Both the position numbers and the translations under genes were made by a program. Below, piece after piece: positions 47,387 to 59,899 of a DNA stretch of 64,000 bases. Every line of letters begins with the position of its first letter. Position 1 is the stretch's first letter. The notes below the pieces were generated by a model. That model saw only the letters and a list, made by a program, of their open reading frames with translations. It ran no database searches and was not told the DNA's origin. Source of the DNA: Flammula alnicola (lineage: Eukaryota > Basidiomycota > Agaricomycetes > Agaricales > Strophariaceae); NCBI GenBank assembly GCA_015499995.1, contig JADNRV010000055.1:124001-188000 (forward strand), in the 5' to 3' direction.

Positions 47387-48726
47387 ATGCCACCAGTAAA
47401 GTACCAGATCCTCAATTGCCAAGGAAAAGACATCCTTGTTCGTACCCTATTTGTCTTACAGCCGTTTCATGCTCATAAAATATCTTCTATCTCTAGGTCG
47501 GAAGACTCAAAATCGAGACACCAACTGTATGCCACCGCCAATCTAAGCGAATATATAGATCCGTCTTGCTGACCCCTCCTTTACACAGGACACCGGCCAT
47601 GCTTTCATCCTGCGGAGATTCGACACCGGCGCTATCAGCCTCACTACGATGTTCCGTGCTGCTTTCCCAATGCCACCGACAATGAAGAGAAGATAGAGAT
47701 ACAGTGGGTCAGGGAGAACTACGACTTGAGTGGGAACAACGGATCCACCAAGGACACCCACATCACCCGCCTCGCGGGTACATGGGTAAGTCCGCAGGTC
47801 GCGTTGGAGCTCGGAAAGGCGTATGCGTTGGGGGAAATCATTAACGCCGTCGTTGATGCATCTCCTGATCCCAACGGCAACTACAGGAGGTCAGGAAAGG
47901 CCGCTGGAGGGGGAATAGCCGTCGCCCATCCCCCCTTTGGTGCCACCACCGTCACTACCGCTGCGCAAACTACCACCACCACAACCTCATCCATAGTAGT
48001 GTCGAAGCCACCATCTGCCGCAAAGTCCCTCCCTACTCCCTCGCCGACTGCTGCGAATCCGCCCGCGAAGCGCCGGAAGGAGTCTTCACCAGTACCGACC
48101 CCTCAGAGCAGTAAGCCGCCATCGCGAGCGTCTCCTGCCCCGCCAAGACTGTCCCGCCGCGACGATCTACACGTACCAAGAGCCCGGCGCCACGATCCGT
48201 GGCAGCGACTGTTGTGAATCGTACTCCCAAGGCCACTCGCTCGGCTAAGAAAGAGGCAGTTGCTGCGACATCACTGACTCCCGGTGGTTCAGACTTGACA
48301 GCTGTAGAAGAGAGAATCAACTTGTAGAAGATGGTGTGGCTGGATCTGAGCTACGAGAGGAGGATATCAAGGAGCAGCAGAGACTTATTAAAGACCTCAA
48401 ATCGAAGCGCGATGCGGCGAAGTCGGCGGCGGAGGAAGGTGGCATGGACGTTGGCGAGGAGTCATCCAAGAAGAGGGAACGAGAAGAAGAAGACAAGCCG
48501 TTGCAATTCACGTTCAAGGAGCCTGAGGCAGAAGAACGGGCAATCGCGACGAATAGACGGGTTGGTCGTTTCCATCTAGAGCCTAGGGCCAATCTTTTGC
48601 CTGGGGCATCGCAGCATTCGCTGTGGGTATGGGGGCTGTGTGAGTGTGATTCCTTCCTGTAGCATATATTGTTACTAACAATAAACCCTCTTCGGGTTTT
48701 GCAGGTACTTGCCAACCTTCTTCTAG
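47387..48726 (+). CDS. KilA-N/APSES-like protein related to bouquet formation protein 4 (Bqt4) (apparent frameshifts)
   Basis: Start M-P-P-V-K-Y-Q-I-L-N-C-Q-G-K-D-I-L-V at 47387. After two introns: D-T-G-H-A-F-I-L-R-R-F-D-T-G-A-I-S-L-T-T-M-F-R-A-A-F-P, then E-I-Q-W-V-R-E-N-Y-D-L-S-G-N-N-G-S, H-I-T-R-L-A-G-T-W-V-S-P, A-L-E-L-G-K-A-Y-A-L. This is the KilA-N-type fold seen in Bqt4. A Thr/Pro/Ser linker follows, then a coiled acidic stretch (E-E-D-I-K-E-Q-Q-R-L-I-K-D-L). The end is a single membrane span W-G-I-A-A-F-A-V-G-M-G-A-V, L-P-T-F-F, TAG 48724-48726, so it is probably a tail-anchored inner nuclear membrane protein that tethers chromatin or telomeres. Apparent base losses: AA 47669-47670, about 48155-48163, AA 48319-48320, AA 48591-48592. 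A further one-base mismatch lies near 47500. Confidence 0.78.
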
Positions 48727-49377
48727 CCTGAAGGATGGGCAGAGGACTCCTAACCTCATCTTTCTGCGCGTCTATTTCTCCATGTGTGCGGTCTTGTCAT
48801 CTATCTCGTTGCTCCCTCCGTTATTTGTTCCATACTGTTCATAAAGCACTCGTAATCCGACCTTTTTGTCGTTTGTACAACACCCACAGCCGCATGGTTT
48901 CTAGCTCAGCTTGTTCTTTTAGTGACACATCTTGCCCCTCTTTATTTCTCGCAAGATAGCTATTCTCTTACATTCACGATCGAACATGCGGCGTTGACAC
49001 GATTTGTTTCTCTTATTTTATGGATTGCCTTTTGACGAAACCTCTTTAGTTAGTAGCCTTTTTTCCATCTTCTCGCGCCGTGGGTGTATGTATGTACTTT
49101 CACCATTGCATTTCATGTAGCGGGTACGGTTGCGCGCTGTTTTCTTTTCTCTCCTTTATTTCTATTATCTCAATGTATGCGGTTTAAACTCCTTTCTCCC
49201 TGATCTTCGAAGTCTCTCTCGATATTTAATGATTCCTACATAGCAATATATCAAGCAAATGTAAATGTAAGTACAAATCCCCCTTCTTAGATTTCCTCTT
49301 CTGTTAGATCCTGACAGAACACCTTATGTTTAGTGTGTTTCGCGATGGCGATCGGCGTCGATATCGAGTCCTCCGTC
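48727..49377. other. Intergenic, convergent 3' ends
   Basis: T- and C-rich untranslated sequence between the Bqt4-like and arylesterase genes. No gene supported. Confidence 0.4.
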
Positions 49378-50839
49378 CTACTTCTTCGCTGCCCCAGAGC
49401 CAGGTTTGCACACCAACATGCCACCCTCGGCATAGAGCCCCGTAACATAGACGACGCCAGAATCAGGATCCCTCAGTCCTGTGGTCGAGCTGCCGAAGCC
49501 ACCTTTTGCCTCCACCCCATCACTTTGGAATAGTGTCCTCAACGTCCAGCGGGCGCCGTCTTTCGCAATCTTCGTACTCGCAGGCACTGGGGCCCCCAAG
49601 TCGAATCCGGCCTCTGGTTTTGCGCCATCATCTAGCTTGGGCACGATGGTTAAAACCCACGAAGGGGCCGAAGCATTTGCTTTGCTGGCCGCCACACGTA
49701 CGAGGTCAGGGAAGTTGGGATGTCCCCCGACGATGACCTCTTCAGCACCTGAAGATAAGGAATGTGTATAGTGGATGTTGTCAGGCGTGAAAGGCACCTG
49801 TACGACATTTGTCAACCGCGTCAGCCTGTTGGTCGCCGGATCGCGTTCATAAAAAAAACTTGGGCGAGGCTGTGGACACGATTGCGAGGTGTTTACCAGA
49901 GGATGACAGCGAAACCCCGTTGGCGAATGCGATGAATGGTTTTGCGAAGGTGTGCTTGGCGATGGCACTGCCTCCGGAGGAAGCAGGTGTCGTAAGCGTG
50001 ACATGCGAGACGAAACCTAAGGGCAGACCGAGGATCGACTCGACTATGGGGAGGAAGTGGCCTACAATGGGCCAACGACGTGTGATAAGGTGGTCGTTTG
50101 ACACGTAGAACGCGTCAGGCGACGTGAGAGCGAGAGCATTCGGGGAGACAAAGTAGGAAGAGCTGATCGTGCGCACATGCACCGCCTCCGTAGGGCTGTC
50201 GGGGCTTATGACAAATTGCTCAATGACAGTGCGCTTTCGCGCGTGGTTGACCACGTAGAGGTTGGATGAGTTTCCCGCATATGAGGGCCATACCTCGACG
50301 CCGAGAGGGTGGAAGTCGTGGTTTGGTGGGTAGTTTTTATCGTGATTCGGTGGGGTGTGTTGGGCACGATGCTCGTGAGGATACGGGGTGCGTGGACCGG
50401 TTTTCTGCGGCCTGTAGTTGATGGAGGAACGTGCACGTAAAGCCATAAAGCCCCGTGAGGTTCTGGGTTGCGAAGAGGTCCCATAACCGTGTTCCATGCC
50501 TCCGTCCGGATCGCAAGTCATGATCACAGGTCGTTCGACAACCTGCCTTGCGCGTCGCGCAGTTCCCAGAAGGTCTCATCCTCGCAGGAGTTCAAACTCT
50601 CTTCTGGTTTGTCTGCAGGATCGCGGACAGTTGTGCAGTCTGTATCGTAATTGCCATCCGCGATGTATCCTCGAGGAACGGAGACTTAACGATAATGCAA
50701 TTCTTAAAAAGGGCCCCGCTGCGGTACCAAATTAAACCCTAGAATGAATCAGTAGACCATTAGGTGTTATTGAGTTCAGAGGAGTAAGACAACTCACCAA
50801 GACGAGGACGATACGTGTTAAAGCCCGACGTGAAATCAT
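49378..50839 (-). CDS. Serum paraoxonase/arylesterase-like six-bladed propeller enzyme (apparent frameshifts)
   Basis: Start M-I-S-R-R-A-L-T-R-I-V-L-V at 50839, an N-terminal membrane anchor or signal, then an intron (GTGAGT). Family blocks: C-E-D-E-T-F-W-E-L-R-D, W-N-T-V-M-G-P-L-R-N-P, H-D-F-H-P-L-G-V-E-V-W (first Ca2+/His region), N-L-Y-V-V-N-H-A-R, V-S-P-N-A-L-A-L, F-Y-V-S-N-D-H (calcium ligands), F-A-N-G-V-S-L-S and P-F-T-P-D-N-I-H-Y. It ends C-K-P-G-S-G-A-A-K-K at 49378. The coding frame changes at about 50525, 50500 and 49870-49850 (the last beside a run of eight A), with no splice sites to explain it. Predicted secreted or membrane-tethered lactonase/arylesterase; substrate unknown. 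Confidence 0.72.
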
Positions 50840-53211
50840 ATTGCCCAGAGGTTTCCAGGCTACAACCTTAGCTTGCCAGAGATCCTACGTTTCCTGGGCT
50901 TCGCTACCTTTTGTAGTATGAGAGTAGGTCTGCTGTGGTCTGTGGGAAGGACCATCCAACCATCATATGTTCAGTGTTTGTTTTTACGCTAAGGCCGATC
51001 CGGCCCTCGGAATTCCGCGATGATACATAGACGATGTAGTAGGCATGAGATAGTTGAGCGCAAAGTCTAGATATTGTTAGATATCTATCAAACAGCTATA
51101 GCGGCCGCATCGCTGGGGCCACGGCAACCGACCTGCAGCTTGAGAAAGGAGAGGGCCTGATGTGAGGGAGGGTATGGGACCTCTCCTACATGTACATGTA
51201 TCATCGCGCGATGAAGTACTGTGCAAGCCCTGTTGATCTTGTCAAAAATAAATCATAAGCGCTCAAGAGGCGAGAGACATTATAACCACGGAAATGAAAC
51301 GAATCCGGCCAGGCGCGCACCGTCACTACGTACGACCCCTCTACAATTACAAGAGCGCATATCTATTGAACTGGCGTGTGGTAAACCCCATGATGCAAGT
51401 CCAAGTGGTAAATGAGTGGAAGTGAGTTTTGAGTGGGTGACAAGCTGGTTCTCAGGTGGTTTACGTTGTGCAGCTAAAGCGATCAGCGGATCTGTCGTGC
51501 GCTACAAAGATTTTCAGATAAAATGGGCGCGAGTCCGAAAAAATACTATGACATCTAAATCGGCGCTCGGGCAGACTCAAACGAATTGTAGAGAACTTGA
51601 CCTGATTGCACGGGAGTCTGGCTCGCCGCAGTGCATGTATGTCACCATCGCCTCGGTGCCAGCATAAACGTCATTCCAGCGCCACATAAGTAGCAGAGAA
51701 TTTAATACAAAAGACAGAACTTTACCTGTTTCTATGGTAAACTCATATCCTTGAAAGATGAGCATTGAACGCCAGAATATTCCCGAGCTCCGACGTCGAA
51801 ATCAGGCATATGGCTATTTTAAAAAAAGTGAACATAACCCCACTCAAGTTTAGCCGGAGGTAATGCCACGGCGAACTTCTGAGGAATTCGAGAACTTGAA
51901 GCACATTGAATAGGAGTCCTCAAGCTAACCAGGGCACTATTTCGAAGAGTCAAGTAGCAGTACGCTACTAAAGAGGACAGTGGACAAAGCATCTGAAGCT
52001 TCAGTATTCTAGCAACAGCAAAGACGAGCTCTGCAACTCTAGAGATAATGCGGCATATCAAAAGCAGCACCTTGATCCAGAAACAGATTTTAAAACGAGA
52101 AGGACCTCCAAGAACAAGAAAAATTCGGGGAGTCATCTTCGCACTGAGAAATATTGAGCACTGTGGATCAGCGCAGAAGAGAGCCAGAGACGAGTTGGGG
52201 AAAAAGCCTGAATAATGCCGTTGACATGTGGTAAGAGCTGCGACTTCCTTGAGTTATATTTCCAACATGTGCATCCAATTTCAGGAAGTCCTGAACGGAG
52301 GTCGGAGACCAGCGAAGAATTCTGGGAACGTAAATTCCATGCCCAAAGTCAAACGTCTTGATACAAATGAAAACCCAGGAAACGGAAGGAGTCCCAATGG
52401 CGCTCCTCATGGCCGTCTCTTCTGCTTGAAGCAGTGACAATCATCACATTCCCAAAATAAAACACAGCAAACATGGAAGTAGGGATAGAACCAAGCTAAG
52501 GATGGACTAGCTTCGAACAACTTCTATTAAGATTCAACTTATTAAAATGCATTGCTAACGACTCACCAAGCAGCCTAGGGCGGTGATGAGGTTTGTGATT
52601 GGATTTGGACGTAAAGCCTCCAGGCCATGTCATCGGTAGTTGCGGCTTAGATGGATATCCGTCGCTCTCGCGTTCCCCAGCTGATATGCACAGATGGAAT
52701 AGGCGATACTTCGAGGTTTCTTGCATCGCAGTAGGACTGACTGCGTCAGTATCTCGTAGGCAGACTAATGGATAGCAGAGGTTCCCGGACGAAGCCGTTT
52801 AATCGTCTCTGCCATCACCACGCTGAGCAGCAATTGCAAAGACCGAGTTTCACGCCCGCCACAAGCGCCAGAACACTCCACACCCATACAGCGAGATGAT
52901 CCGGTTGCGCTTTCTCTTGCAGAGCTTCTTCATCTATCGAGCCACCATCAAGAACCCCAAGCAATTTTTAGAAGCCGCAACTGATCGTTTAAGTGTTGCG
53001 CAGAGTTATTGGTATCTTTTGCAAGGACTTTGCGAAGAAGCTTGGATGAAACAGTCAAGAAGATCCAGGATACTTACTTATCGTGAATCAATCGTGAATA
53101 CTGCTCGTAGGGATTTTAGAATTTAATTAGTTTTTTGGACGTTTGCTGATAGCATTCACCTCTATTTTGGGCTTGAAGTTGCGCCAAGGAACATGACATG
53201 ATTTCAGCATA
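50840..53211. other. Long gap, about 2.4 kb, no recognised gene
   Basis: Minus-strand open frames between 51577 and 52726 (for example 51819-52136, 52168-52440, 52496-52726) are hydrophobic in places and follow one another, so a decayed or many-exon membrane protein is possible, but I recognise no motif and cannot join them. A plus-strand frame at 52896-53126 is also unassigned. Confidence 0.35.
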
Positions 53212-53230
53212 CAGTGCCCATCACCACCTC
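53212..53230 (+). repeat. Left terminal inverted repeat of the MITE
   Basis: Nineteen bases identical to the reverse complement of 53754-53772. Confidence 0.9.
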
Positions 53231-53753
53231 TCCAACACCTCCTGTTTGGTGCCGAGAAATTTTTTGTAGAATTTTTCTGATTTTCTTAGGAAGGAAACCC
53301 ATGAAAAGAATGCGATTTACGCGTTTTCTCATTTTTTCCCACGGTGTTTCACTTTTTCGGGGTTGGGAAAAAAAATAAAGGGCTCCAATTTTATATTATT
53401 TGAGGGAGAGAAGATGAAGAAAGGCAGGAAACAACATTTATGGGGTTTTCGGCAAAAAATCCCTGTTTCCTGCCTGATCCGGCGGCTCTGTAGGGTTGGG
53501 TGGTAGCTTTGGGTAAGTGTGACCGTGACTGTAACATACCTTATATAGTAGGTTGTGACATAGGGTTAGGGTTTGTTTCACTTTTCTAAGGCCGGAATTT
53601 CGAAAACTTGTCCGATCGACTTGAGATTCACATCAATGATTGCCCTCATGAATCTAAGCACATTCCCGGTGTTTTTGACAAATTTGGGGTATCCGGGAAA
53701 ATGTAGTTATCAAATGTATGTTTTTGTTTGTTCCCTGCCAAACCAGGTGATGC

Positions 53754-53772
53754 GAGGTGGTGATGGGCACTG
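53754..53772 (-). repeat. Right terminal inverted repeat of the MITE
   Basis: Reverse complement of 53212-53230, followed directly by the TA target duplication. Confidence 0.9.
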
Positions 53773-53774
53773 TA

Positions 53775-54382
53775 AGATGTGCGATAACGTTGAGCGGTCA
53801 AGTTGTGTCAAATGATAACATTTGGGTTACTCCCAAGTTACTCCGTCACGTCCGCCTGCACTGCTACATGTGTACGTCTTGATCACCGACGGAAATCATT
53901 GATCGGCATGTTCTCCGAGTCCATTGCATCCACATGGGTCGAATCTCTGTCGTGCGGGCAAGGCTAAGCATTGCCATGCACGCTAGTATAGATTAGCGAA
54001 GGCTTTCTTCTTCTTTCCCTGTCCTCGTGCAGTTGGAGTGAGTACACGGCATCCCCTTTCGTGAATCATCGTTATGCAAGAAAATGTCGTTGCTGAAGAA
54101 GGATATATTTTTTCGCAGGTCTCCTCACGTACGGCATCATTGTGAACCAACCAGCTGTCGCCATTCTGCACCTTCTTTCTTTAACCTGCCTTGGATCCTG
54201 GTTCCGCTTTATTCTATGCTGTTACTTCTTGTATCTGGTCTTCGCTTTTCCTTCCCCTGATTATTGTTCCACTCCTTGCAACACCACTCAACTTCAACCC
54301 CCTATCTGTGATACCGCCCTCAACTCTATCATTTTGCTGTCATTGCACAAGCGCCGGGCCTCTTTGAAGTCGCCTCGCTGAC
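53775..54382. other. Promoter region of the DUF6534-type gene
   Basis: Between the MITE and the next start codon; pyrimidine-rich leader at 54230-54370. No gene supported. Confidence 0.4.
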
Positions 54383-56382
54383 ATGGCTTCTGCAGATGCA
54401 TTGGATATCACCGACACCTTTGGTCCGTTCGGAACTTGATGTCTAAACAACTTGCTCTAACCAACCCCGATATTTCTTCGTGCATTCATCACTAGGCGCC
54501 TTGCTGATTGGAGCGCTGGTCACGATGACCATCTATGGGATTACGACTCTCCAGGTAAGTGTTTCTTTTCTTCCCCCGAAGTTCTCTATCCCTAAACGAG
54601 TTGTCATCAGGCCTATTTTTATTACGTGAGTTTTCCAAGAGATGGCAGAGCAACAAAATTGCTGGTGGGAAGCATTCCTCTATTTGCTCCATGCCGAGTT
54701 CTGATCACTATAATTAAACACAGGTCGCGTTGATCTGGTTGGTGTCCTGTCTGGATTATTGCTAGAGGGATTTCTCATTTCAGCTTGGTGTGAGCAGGAG
54801 CCTGGATACCATCCACGCCATCTTCAGTACGTTTACGACCCTAGTGCCATTTACCATTAAAAGACTGATTACCTTTTATCAGTGTGCCATGCGCTGCACT
54901 TCTACCTAGTAAGAACGCTTCAGATCTCACCTCCGAAGAATATGCGTTGACGTTTCCCAAGATTGTGGGGTTCGTAGACCACAGTCTACTAATTAATGGA
55001 ACTTGGTCACTGTTTGTATGTCCATTTTTCTTTGAATCATCAAACAATGAGTAACCGAAAGTGTTCAGATGTCTGTGGCGATCAATGCAAGCCTTAAAAG
55101 TTTTTTCCGCAGTTATCATTCCTAATTTCTTTCGAGTAGGTAATACTAGCATTTATTGTGCAAGCGTAAGTGGATTGTCGATGCTTCTGATGCTCAAAGT
55201 GATCACTCCTTAGTTTCTTCACCCATCGGATATTCCTATGTATGCTGCGATCTTCTATGCCTACAAGGAATACAGGAGCTGATATTCATTACATATACAG
55301 TATGTTCTGTGGGAAAGCGCAATTGGGTGACTGGTGTAATCGGTTTTTTTGTTATCGCTCATTTCGGTGAGCAACACTTTGAGTTCGACATGATTAGGCA
55401 AGGCTTACAACCAAGTCGCAAAGTATTTGGAATAAGTAAGTCAAATAGTTTGCATCATAATTGCATTTCTAATTCTCTTGGATTAGTGACTGTTGTAAAT
55501 TTGTGCGTGAAATGTCCGCATTCTATGAATGACAATGTCTGACCTTTGGTCTAGATTCGTCAAGAAGCGATTCATTCTCCTTCAAGAAGTGTCGGCATGT
55601 ATCAACGTCGTCGATTTGATAGTCAAGGAATACTGAATTTTTTCATCCAGTTATCCTCAGTAGTGCCGTTTGGAATAGCTACTATCTTGTCTGATATCAT
55701 GATTGCTGTGGCTCTGTGTGTCCTGCTACACAGCAACCGGTCTTCCTTTGACGACACAAACAGTGTTATCAATAAACTTATCATATTCGCTATAAATCGC
55801 TGTATCTTGACATCGTACGTACTTCTTTTGTCACCCTTCAACTTTATTCGTAATCCCTTTTAGCGCTGTGGCCATCGTCGAGATGATCATATTCAAAGTC
55901 CTACCCAATTCCTTTTATTCATTCGCCATCGACTTCGTCATCGGAAAATGTACGTGATAGCTCTTCTAATTATGCCTGCTCTGCCCATGTTGAATATTCC
56001 AAAAGTATACGCAAACTCATTATTAGCTGTTTTGAACGCCCGTGCAAAACTACGGTCTGATCTACGCGAGGACTTTAGCTCGACAGAAATGTCAACGAGG
56101 TTCAACATCACATCTGCGGTGGCAAACCACCAGACTAATCTAATTCAAGTATGTAGTCTTCTCCCTAAGTGATCCTAACATTTACCTGCTCTTGACAGGT
56201 TCGAACAAGAGAAAGCAGCAGGAATAACATTAACACGGACCCTGAGAAGGTGGATACGCAGGTAAGTAACTTTAAACCAGACACGCGTGTGATCTAGTTC
56301 TTGAGCTTGGTTATCACAGACCCTAATGAATGCGAACTCTGGCATGAAGAGAACACCATTAGAGAACGGCGAAATGTCGTGA
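54383..56382 (+). CDS. DUF6534-type seven-transmembrane protein
   Basis: Start M-A-S-A-D-A-L-D-I-T-D-T-F-G at 54383, then an intron, then A-L-L-I-G-A-L-V-T-M-T-I-Y-G-I-T-T-L-Q, A-Y-F-Y-Y-V-S-F-P-R-D, W-S-L-D-T-I-H-A-I-F, C-H-A-L-H-F-Y-L-V, V-I-L-A-F-I-V-Q-A-F-F-T-H-R-I-F, V-P-F-G-I-A-T-I-L-S-D-I-M-I-A-V-A-L-C-V-L-L, K-L-I-I-F-A-I-N-R-C-I-L-T-S and Y-A-N-S-L-L-A-V-L-N-A-R. That is the usual helix order of this large Agaricomycete family. The tail is polar and ends G-E-M-S, TGA 56380-56382. Function unknown; the topology is receptor-like. Around 54900-55020 and 55400-55440 the exon boundaries are unclear, so the exact protein is provisional. Confidence 0.75.
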
Positions 56383-56745
56383 AAGCATTGAAAGGCAGCT
56401 ATGACCTTTCTACTTATCCGAGCCTTGCCACCTGGAAACAGCTCGACTTTTCAAGCTGTGCGAAGTAGAGAAGCGACGACAGGGCATTGCTATTTATACG
56501 CCCACAAAGTTATATATACGGAGGGCACCTCGGCTACGTCTAGACAGGACTCTGATCATGTCGGCCTATTACTGTCAGGGAACGGGAACCCGTACCGGTC
56601 CGGATAAATTGTTACTGCCTGTTTGTATGGTCGTATTTTGAATGGAAGTCATAGGTTACGAAATGTTGGGCACTTTCAATTTAGGGAGGGCCGCATGCTG
56701 CACCACTATTAGCTCGTGTCCCGCTCTTTCCCAAACTTGTCCCCC
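56383..56745. other. Intergenic
   Basis: DUF6534 3' flank and exchanger promoter. No gene supported. Confidence 0.4.
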
Positions 56746-59392
56746 ATGTCGAACGGCACAGCAAGATTCGTGTTTATTATCCTTTTTGCCGTGAACTGTA
56801 TTCTCTGGTCAAAAAGCCGCTATGGCCAGCCCATGGAAGCCAGCTCGCTCCATAGTGAAGTTAGTCTCGTAAAGCGGATATCCTACGAGCTATCACAACC
56901 CAGGGAAGTTCGACTAGCCTCTTATTCGGAACATGAGGCAAGTTCAATACCTCTCTTGGCAATATTTCTTGTTTCTGATAGTAATATATGATTAGTGCCA
57001 ACCCCTAGCATTCCCAATCGAGTCCCAGTGCCAACATGTCAATGCGGATTGCCCGACTCCAGATACTCTCCTTAGCATCGACTATCTTCATCATTATTTC
57101 TGCACAGACATTGCCCTACGACCACTGATATTCACTGGTTTAATTGTCTGGCTTATATTCCTTTTCTCCACCCTCGGAATCAGCGCCTCCGATTTCTTTA
57201 CTCCCAATCTCGCAACCATCTCCCAATTGCTCGGACTAGATGAAAACGTCGCCGGAGTGACATTGTTAGCATTCGGAAATGGAAGTCCGGATGTTTTCTC
57301 GACATTCTCAGCGATGAAGGCCAACTCGGGTAGTTTGGCTGTCGGCGAGCTGTTGGGAGCAGCTTCGTTCATCGTGTCATGTGTCGTAGGCTCGATGTGC
57401 ATCATCAGACCTTTCCAGGTTCATCGCGGACCATTTTTGCGAGACGTTGGATTTTTCACGCTTGCAGTGGGCCTGGTGCTTGTGACTCTATGGGACGGTA
57501 AAATATCAACCTGGGAGGCCGGAACTCTCGTAGGGTTATATGTCATATATGTGATAGTGGTAATCGTAGGGACATGGTGGGAGAACAAGAAAGCGCGCAA
57601 ACGGTACAAAGAGATGCAAGATCGATCAGAGTACGCCGAGGAACCATACTCGTCATATACAGATGAACGTAAGTATGGCAAAATGTCCCTCCGTGTACCC
57701 AAACTTATTGCCTTTGTAGCTCTCCCAACTCTCGCCGTTCCGACACCTTCCAGTCCTAGTAGAATGCGTGCAATATCTGCGCCAAACCCTCCTCGTTTAC
57801 AAATGGGCTTGCCACCGCGCCGTTATTCACGGTCACCCTCTCCAGCGTCCTCGCATGTCGCACAATTGCCCTCATTTTCCCTCGTTGGTGCTCTGGAATT
57901 CCGTGATGTTGTCGCGTCTTTGCAAAAGCAGGCCGCCGGAAATTCATTGGGTATTTTCGAGAGTCCCGTTACACCATATGCTGGTGGCCATTATCACACA
58001 TCCATACACCGACGATCGCCTCTGTCATCTCTCCACTCTAGCATGGACGAGGAAACCTTGAACGGTCTTCAGTTGGGCGAGAGAGGGCGTTCGCCTAATC
58101 TGTCTCCTAGCTCGGGTGGAACTGCTCGTCAGGAGCCGCGCGACTTTCTTTCTACGGAAACGGAAGATTACTTCACCAGCCATTCGACGCAGCCTATTCC
58201 TGCCATCCTCCGTACCCCCGCATCGCCCTCGACGACGGCATCGGAACTCGAAAGCGAAGAGGCGTTGTACATTCCACTCACAACGCGGCAACAAGTCTGG
58301 AACGTGATATGGAAAACATATCATACGCTTTTCCCCACATTGTACAGCCTCAGCAAACAAACTCTCTTGGCCCAAATGGCTTGTGTGCTTGCCGCCCCGG
58401 CTGTGCTGTTCTTGACGTTGACACTTCCTGTCGTAGTGACGCCTTACGATAGTACGCGCTCGTCGCACGAAAAGGTGTACAATGCGGATTCGCGACTGGT
58501 GGAGTTTGAAGAGGAAGGTATGGCACGTGTCCTGATTGCAGAAGAGGAGGTAGAGGAGGATTTGCACGAGCCATTCAATAAATGGCTTATGGCTGCCCAG
58601 TGCGTCTTGGGGCCGCTGTTCTGCGTTAGGGTCCTATTTGGTATGCCTCTTTTTCAGTAACTCAGGTGTACGTGACTGATCAACCTCGTGAAGGCGGCAT
58701 TTCACAAGCATTCTGGATACTTCTCGGAACTTTGGTCGCTGGACTCTCTGTTGGTATCCTAGTCCTAATTTTCTCTGACAAAGGAAAGAGTCCAGCCGCT
58801 CGCATGGCTCGCTGCTCAATGGGTTTCTTCGTCTCGATCGTGTGGATCATGGCAATAGCAGACGAAGTCGTGAACGTCCTTCAAGTAATTACCCTTCTTA
58901 TCCCACAGCGCGGTGCAAGCTAACCAGTATTGCATCTAGACATTCGGCCTCATCTTTGGTCTCTCAGATGCAATTATCGGGCTTACTATTTTCGCTGTTG
59001 GAAACTCGCTTGCTGACCTTGTCGCCAACATGAGTGTCGCGGTACGTCGATCTTTGTTCCTTTGTATGATCTGAAATGCTCATGCTTTATCTATCTAGGC
59101 ATTCGCACCTATCATGGGTTTCTCGGCATGCTTCGGTGGACCCATGCTCAACATCCTTCTCGGCGTCGGCGTATCAGGTTCCTACATCATTCACCAGACC
59201 TCTCAACCATATATCCTCAAGCTATCCACAACACTATTCGTCAGCTCATTCGGCCTGCTCTTCCTCCTCGCTGCAACTCTCATTTTCGTCCCCATGAATG
59301 ACTACTTCCTAACACGCCGATGGGGCGTCTTGCTGATTGCTACGTACACTGTCATCATGCTCATTAACGTTATCGTCGAGCTCAAGAGCTGA
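56746..59392 (+). CDS. Na+/Ca2+ exchanger family protein (NCLX/CCX-like)
   Basis: Six exons: 56746-56937, 57029-57668, 57720-58640, 58694-58884, 58940-59041 and 59099-59392; 779 residues, no frame breaks. The first intron uses a GC donor (GCAAGT). N-terminal membrane segment, then C-Q-H-V-N-A-D-C-P and a first block of helices with alpha-1 repeat A-F-G-N-G-S-P-D-V-F-S. A long cytosolic loop (about residues 270-520) is Ser/Pro-rich. The second helix block has alpha-2 repeat A-V-G-N-S-L-A-D-L-V-A-N and M-G-F-S-A-C-F-G-G-P-M-L-N. The paired GNxxxD repeats define the Ca2+/cation antiporter superfamily; order and loop resemble mitochondrial NCLX and its fungal relatives. It exports Ca2+ from an organelle or the cytosol in exchange for Na+, Li+ or H+. 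Confidence 0.9.
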
Positions 59393-59899
59393 TTCGGGCC
59401 TTGTTTTCGTTTGCTTTCATATTCTGTATTTTATGGCATCTTGGACTAATAGTGTTGTTTTCGCATGGAGCATGTCTTGTACTACATTCAATACCATCGG
59501 CTATCGCGCAACAATTTCATTATGGATTTGGTCTTATCTATTTTGCTAACCTGGGAAGGACTGGACTTGGGCAAGGGGTCTATCTAAGGTGAGATACCTC
59601 CTTTAATCGTGGAAAAGTTACTTTTAAACCGTATCACACAGACAAACTCCATTTCAATCATATTCTTGACCTTCAAATTTAGTATTGCCTCTGTTGGACA
59701 GTCAACATTTCAACCGGTCTAGCCCATCTATTAGATTCGCAAACTCTTCACTCTGACACTGTAGTAGGGTTTCTTCGACCAGCAGATATGATGCGTTCCA
59801 AATCTTGAGGAACTAACAATCCCAAGCTTCTCGGACTGGTACATATCCTTATTCTAACCGCTAAAGCTCTGGACATGTTTGCCTAGGCTGACATTTCGT
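59393..59899. other. Intergenic, convergent 3' ends
   Basis: Between the exchanger and the CAP-domain gene. No gene supported. Confidence 0.4.

Larger units (their letters stand above)
53212..53772. mobile_element. Non-autonomous DNA transposon (Tc1/mariner-like MITE)
   Basis: 561 bp bounded by perfect 19-base terminal inverted repeats, CAGTGCCCATCACCACCTC at 53212-53230 and its reverse complement at 53754-53772, with weaker similarity continuing inward. It is flanked by TA on each side (53210-53211 and 53773-53774), the target duplication of Tc1/mariner-type elements, whose ends often begin CAGT. The inside is non-coding: A/T homopolymer runs plus a hairpin with arms GGCAGGAAACA and TGTTTCCTGCC between about 53424 and 53478. 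No transposase frame, so movement must depend on an enzyme supplied elsewhere. Confidence 0.88.

Noticed and set aside
51577..52726. Series of minus-strand frames suggesting a membrane protein
   Set aside because: Could not join them with consistent splice sites or recognise a family; kept only as a note on the gap.
58025..58567. 180-codon minus-strand frame
   Set aside because: Antisense shadow of the exchanger's large exon.
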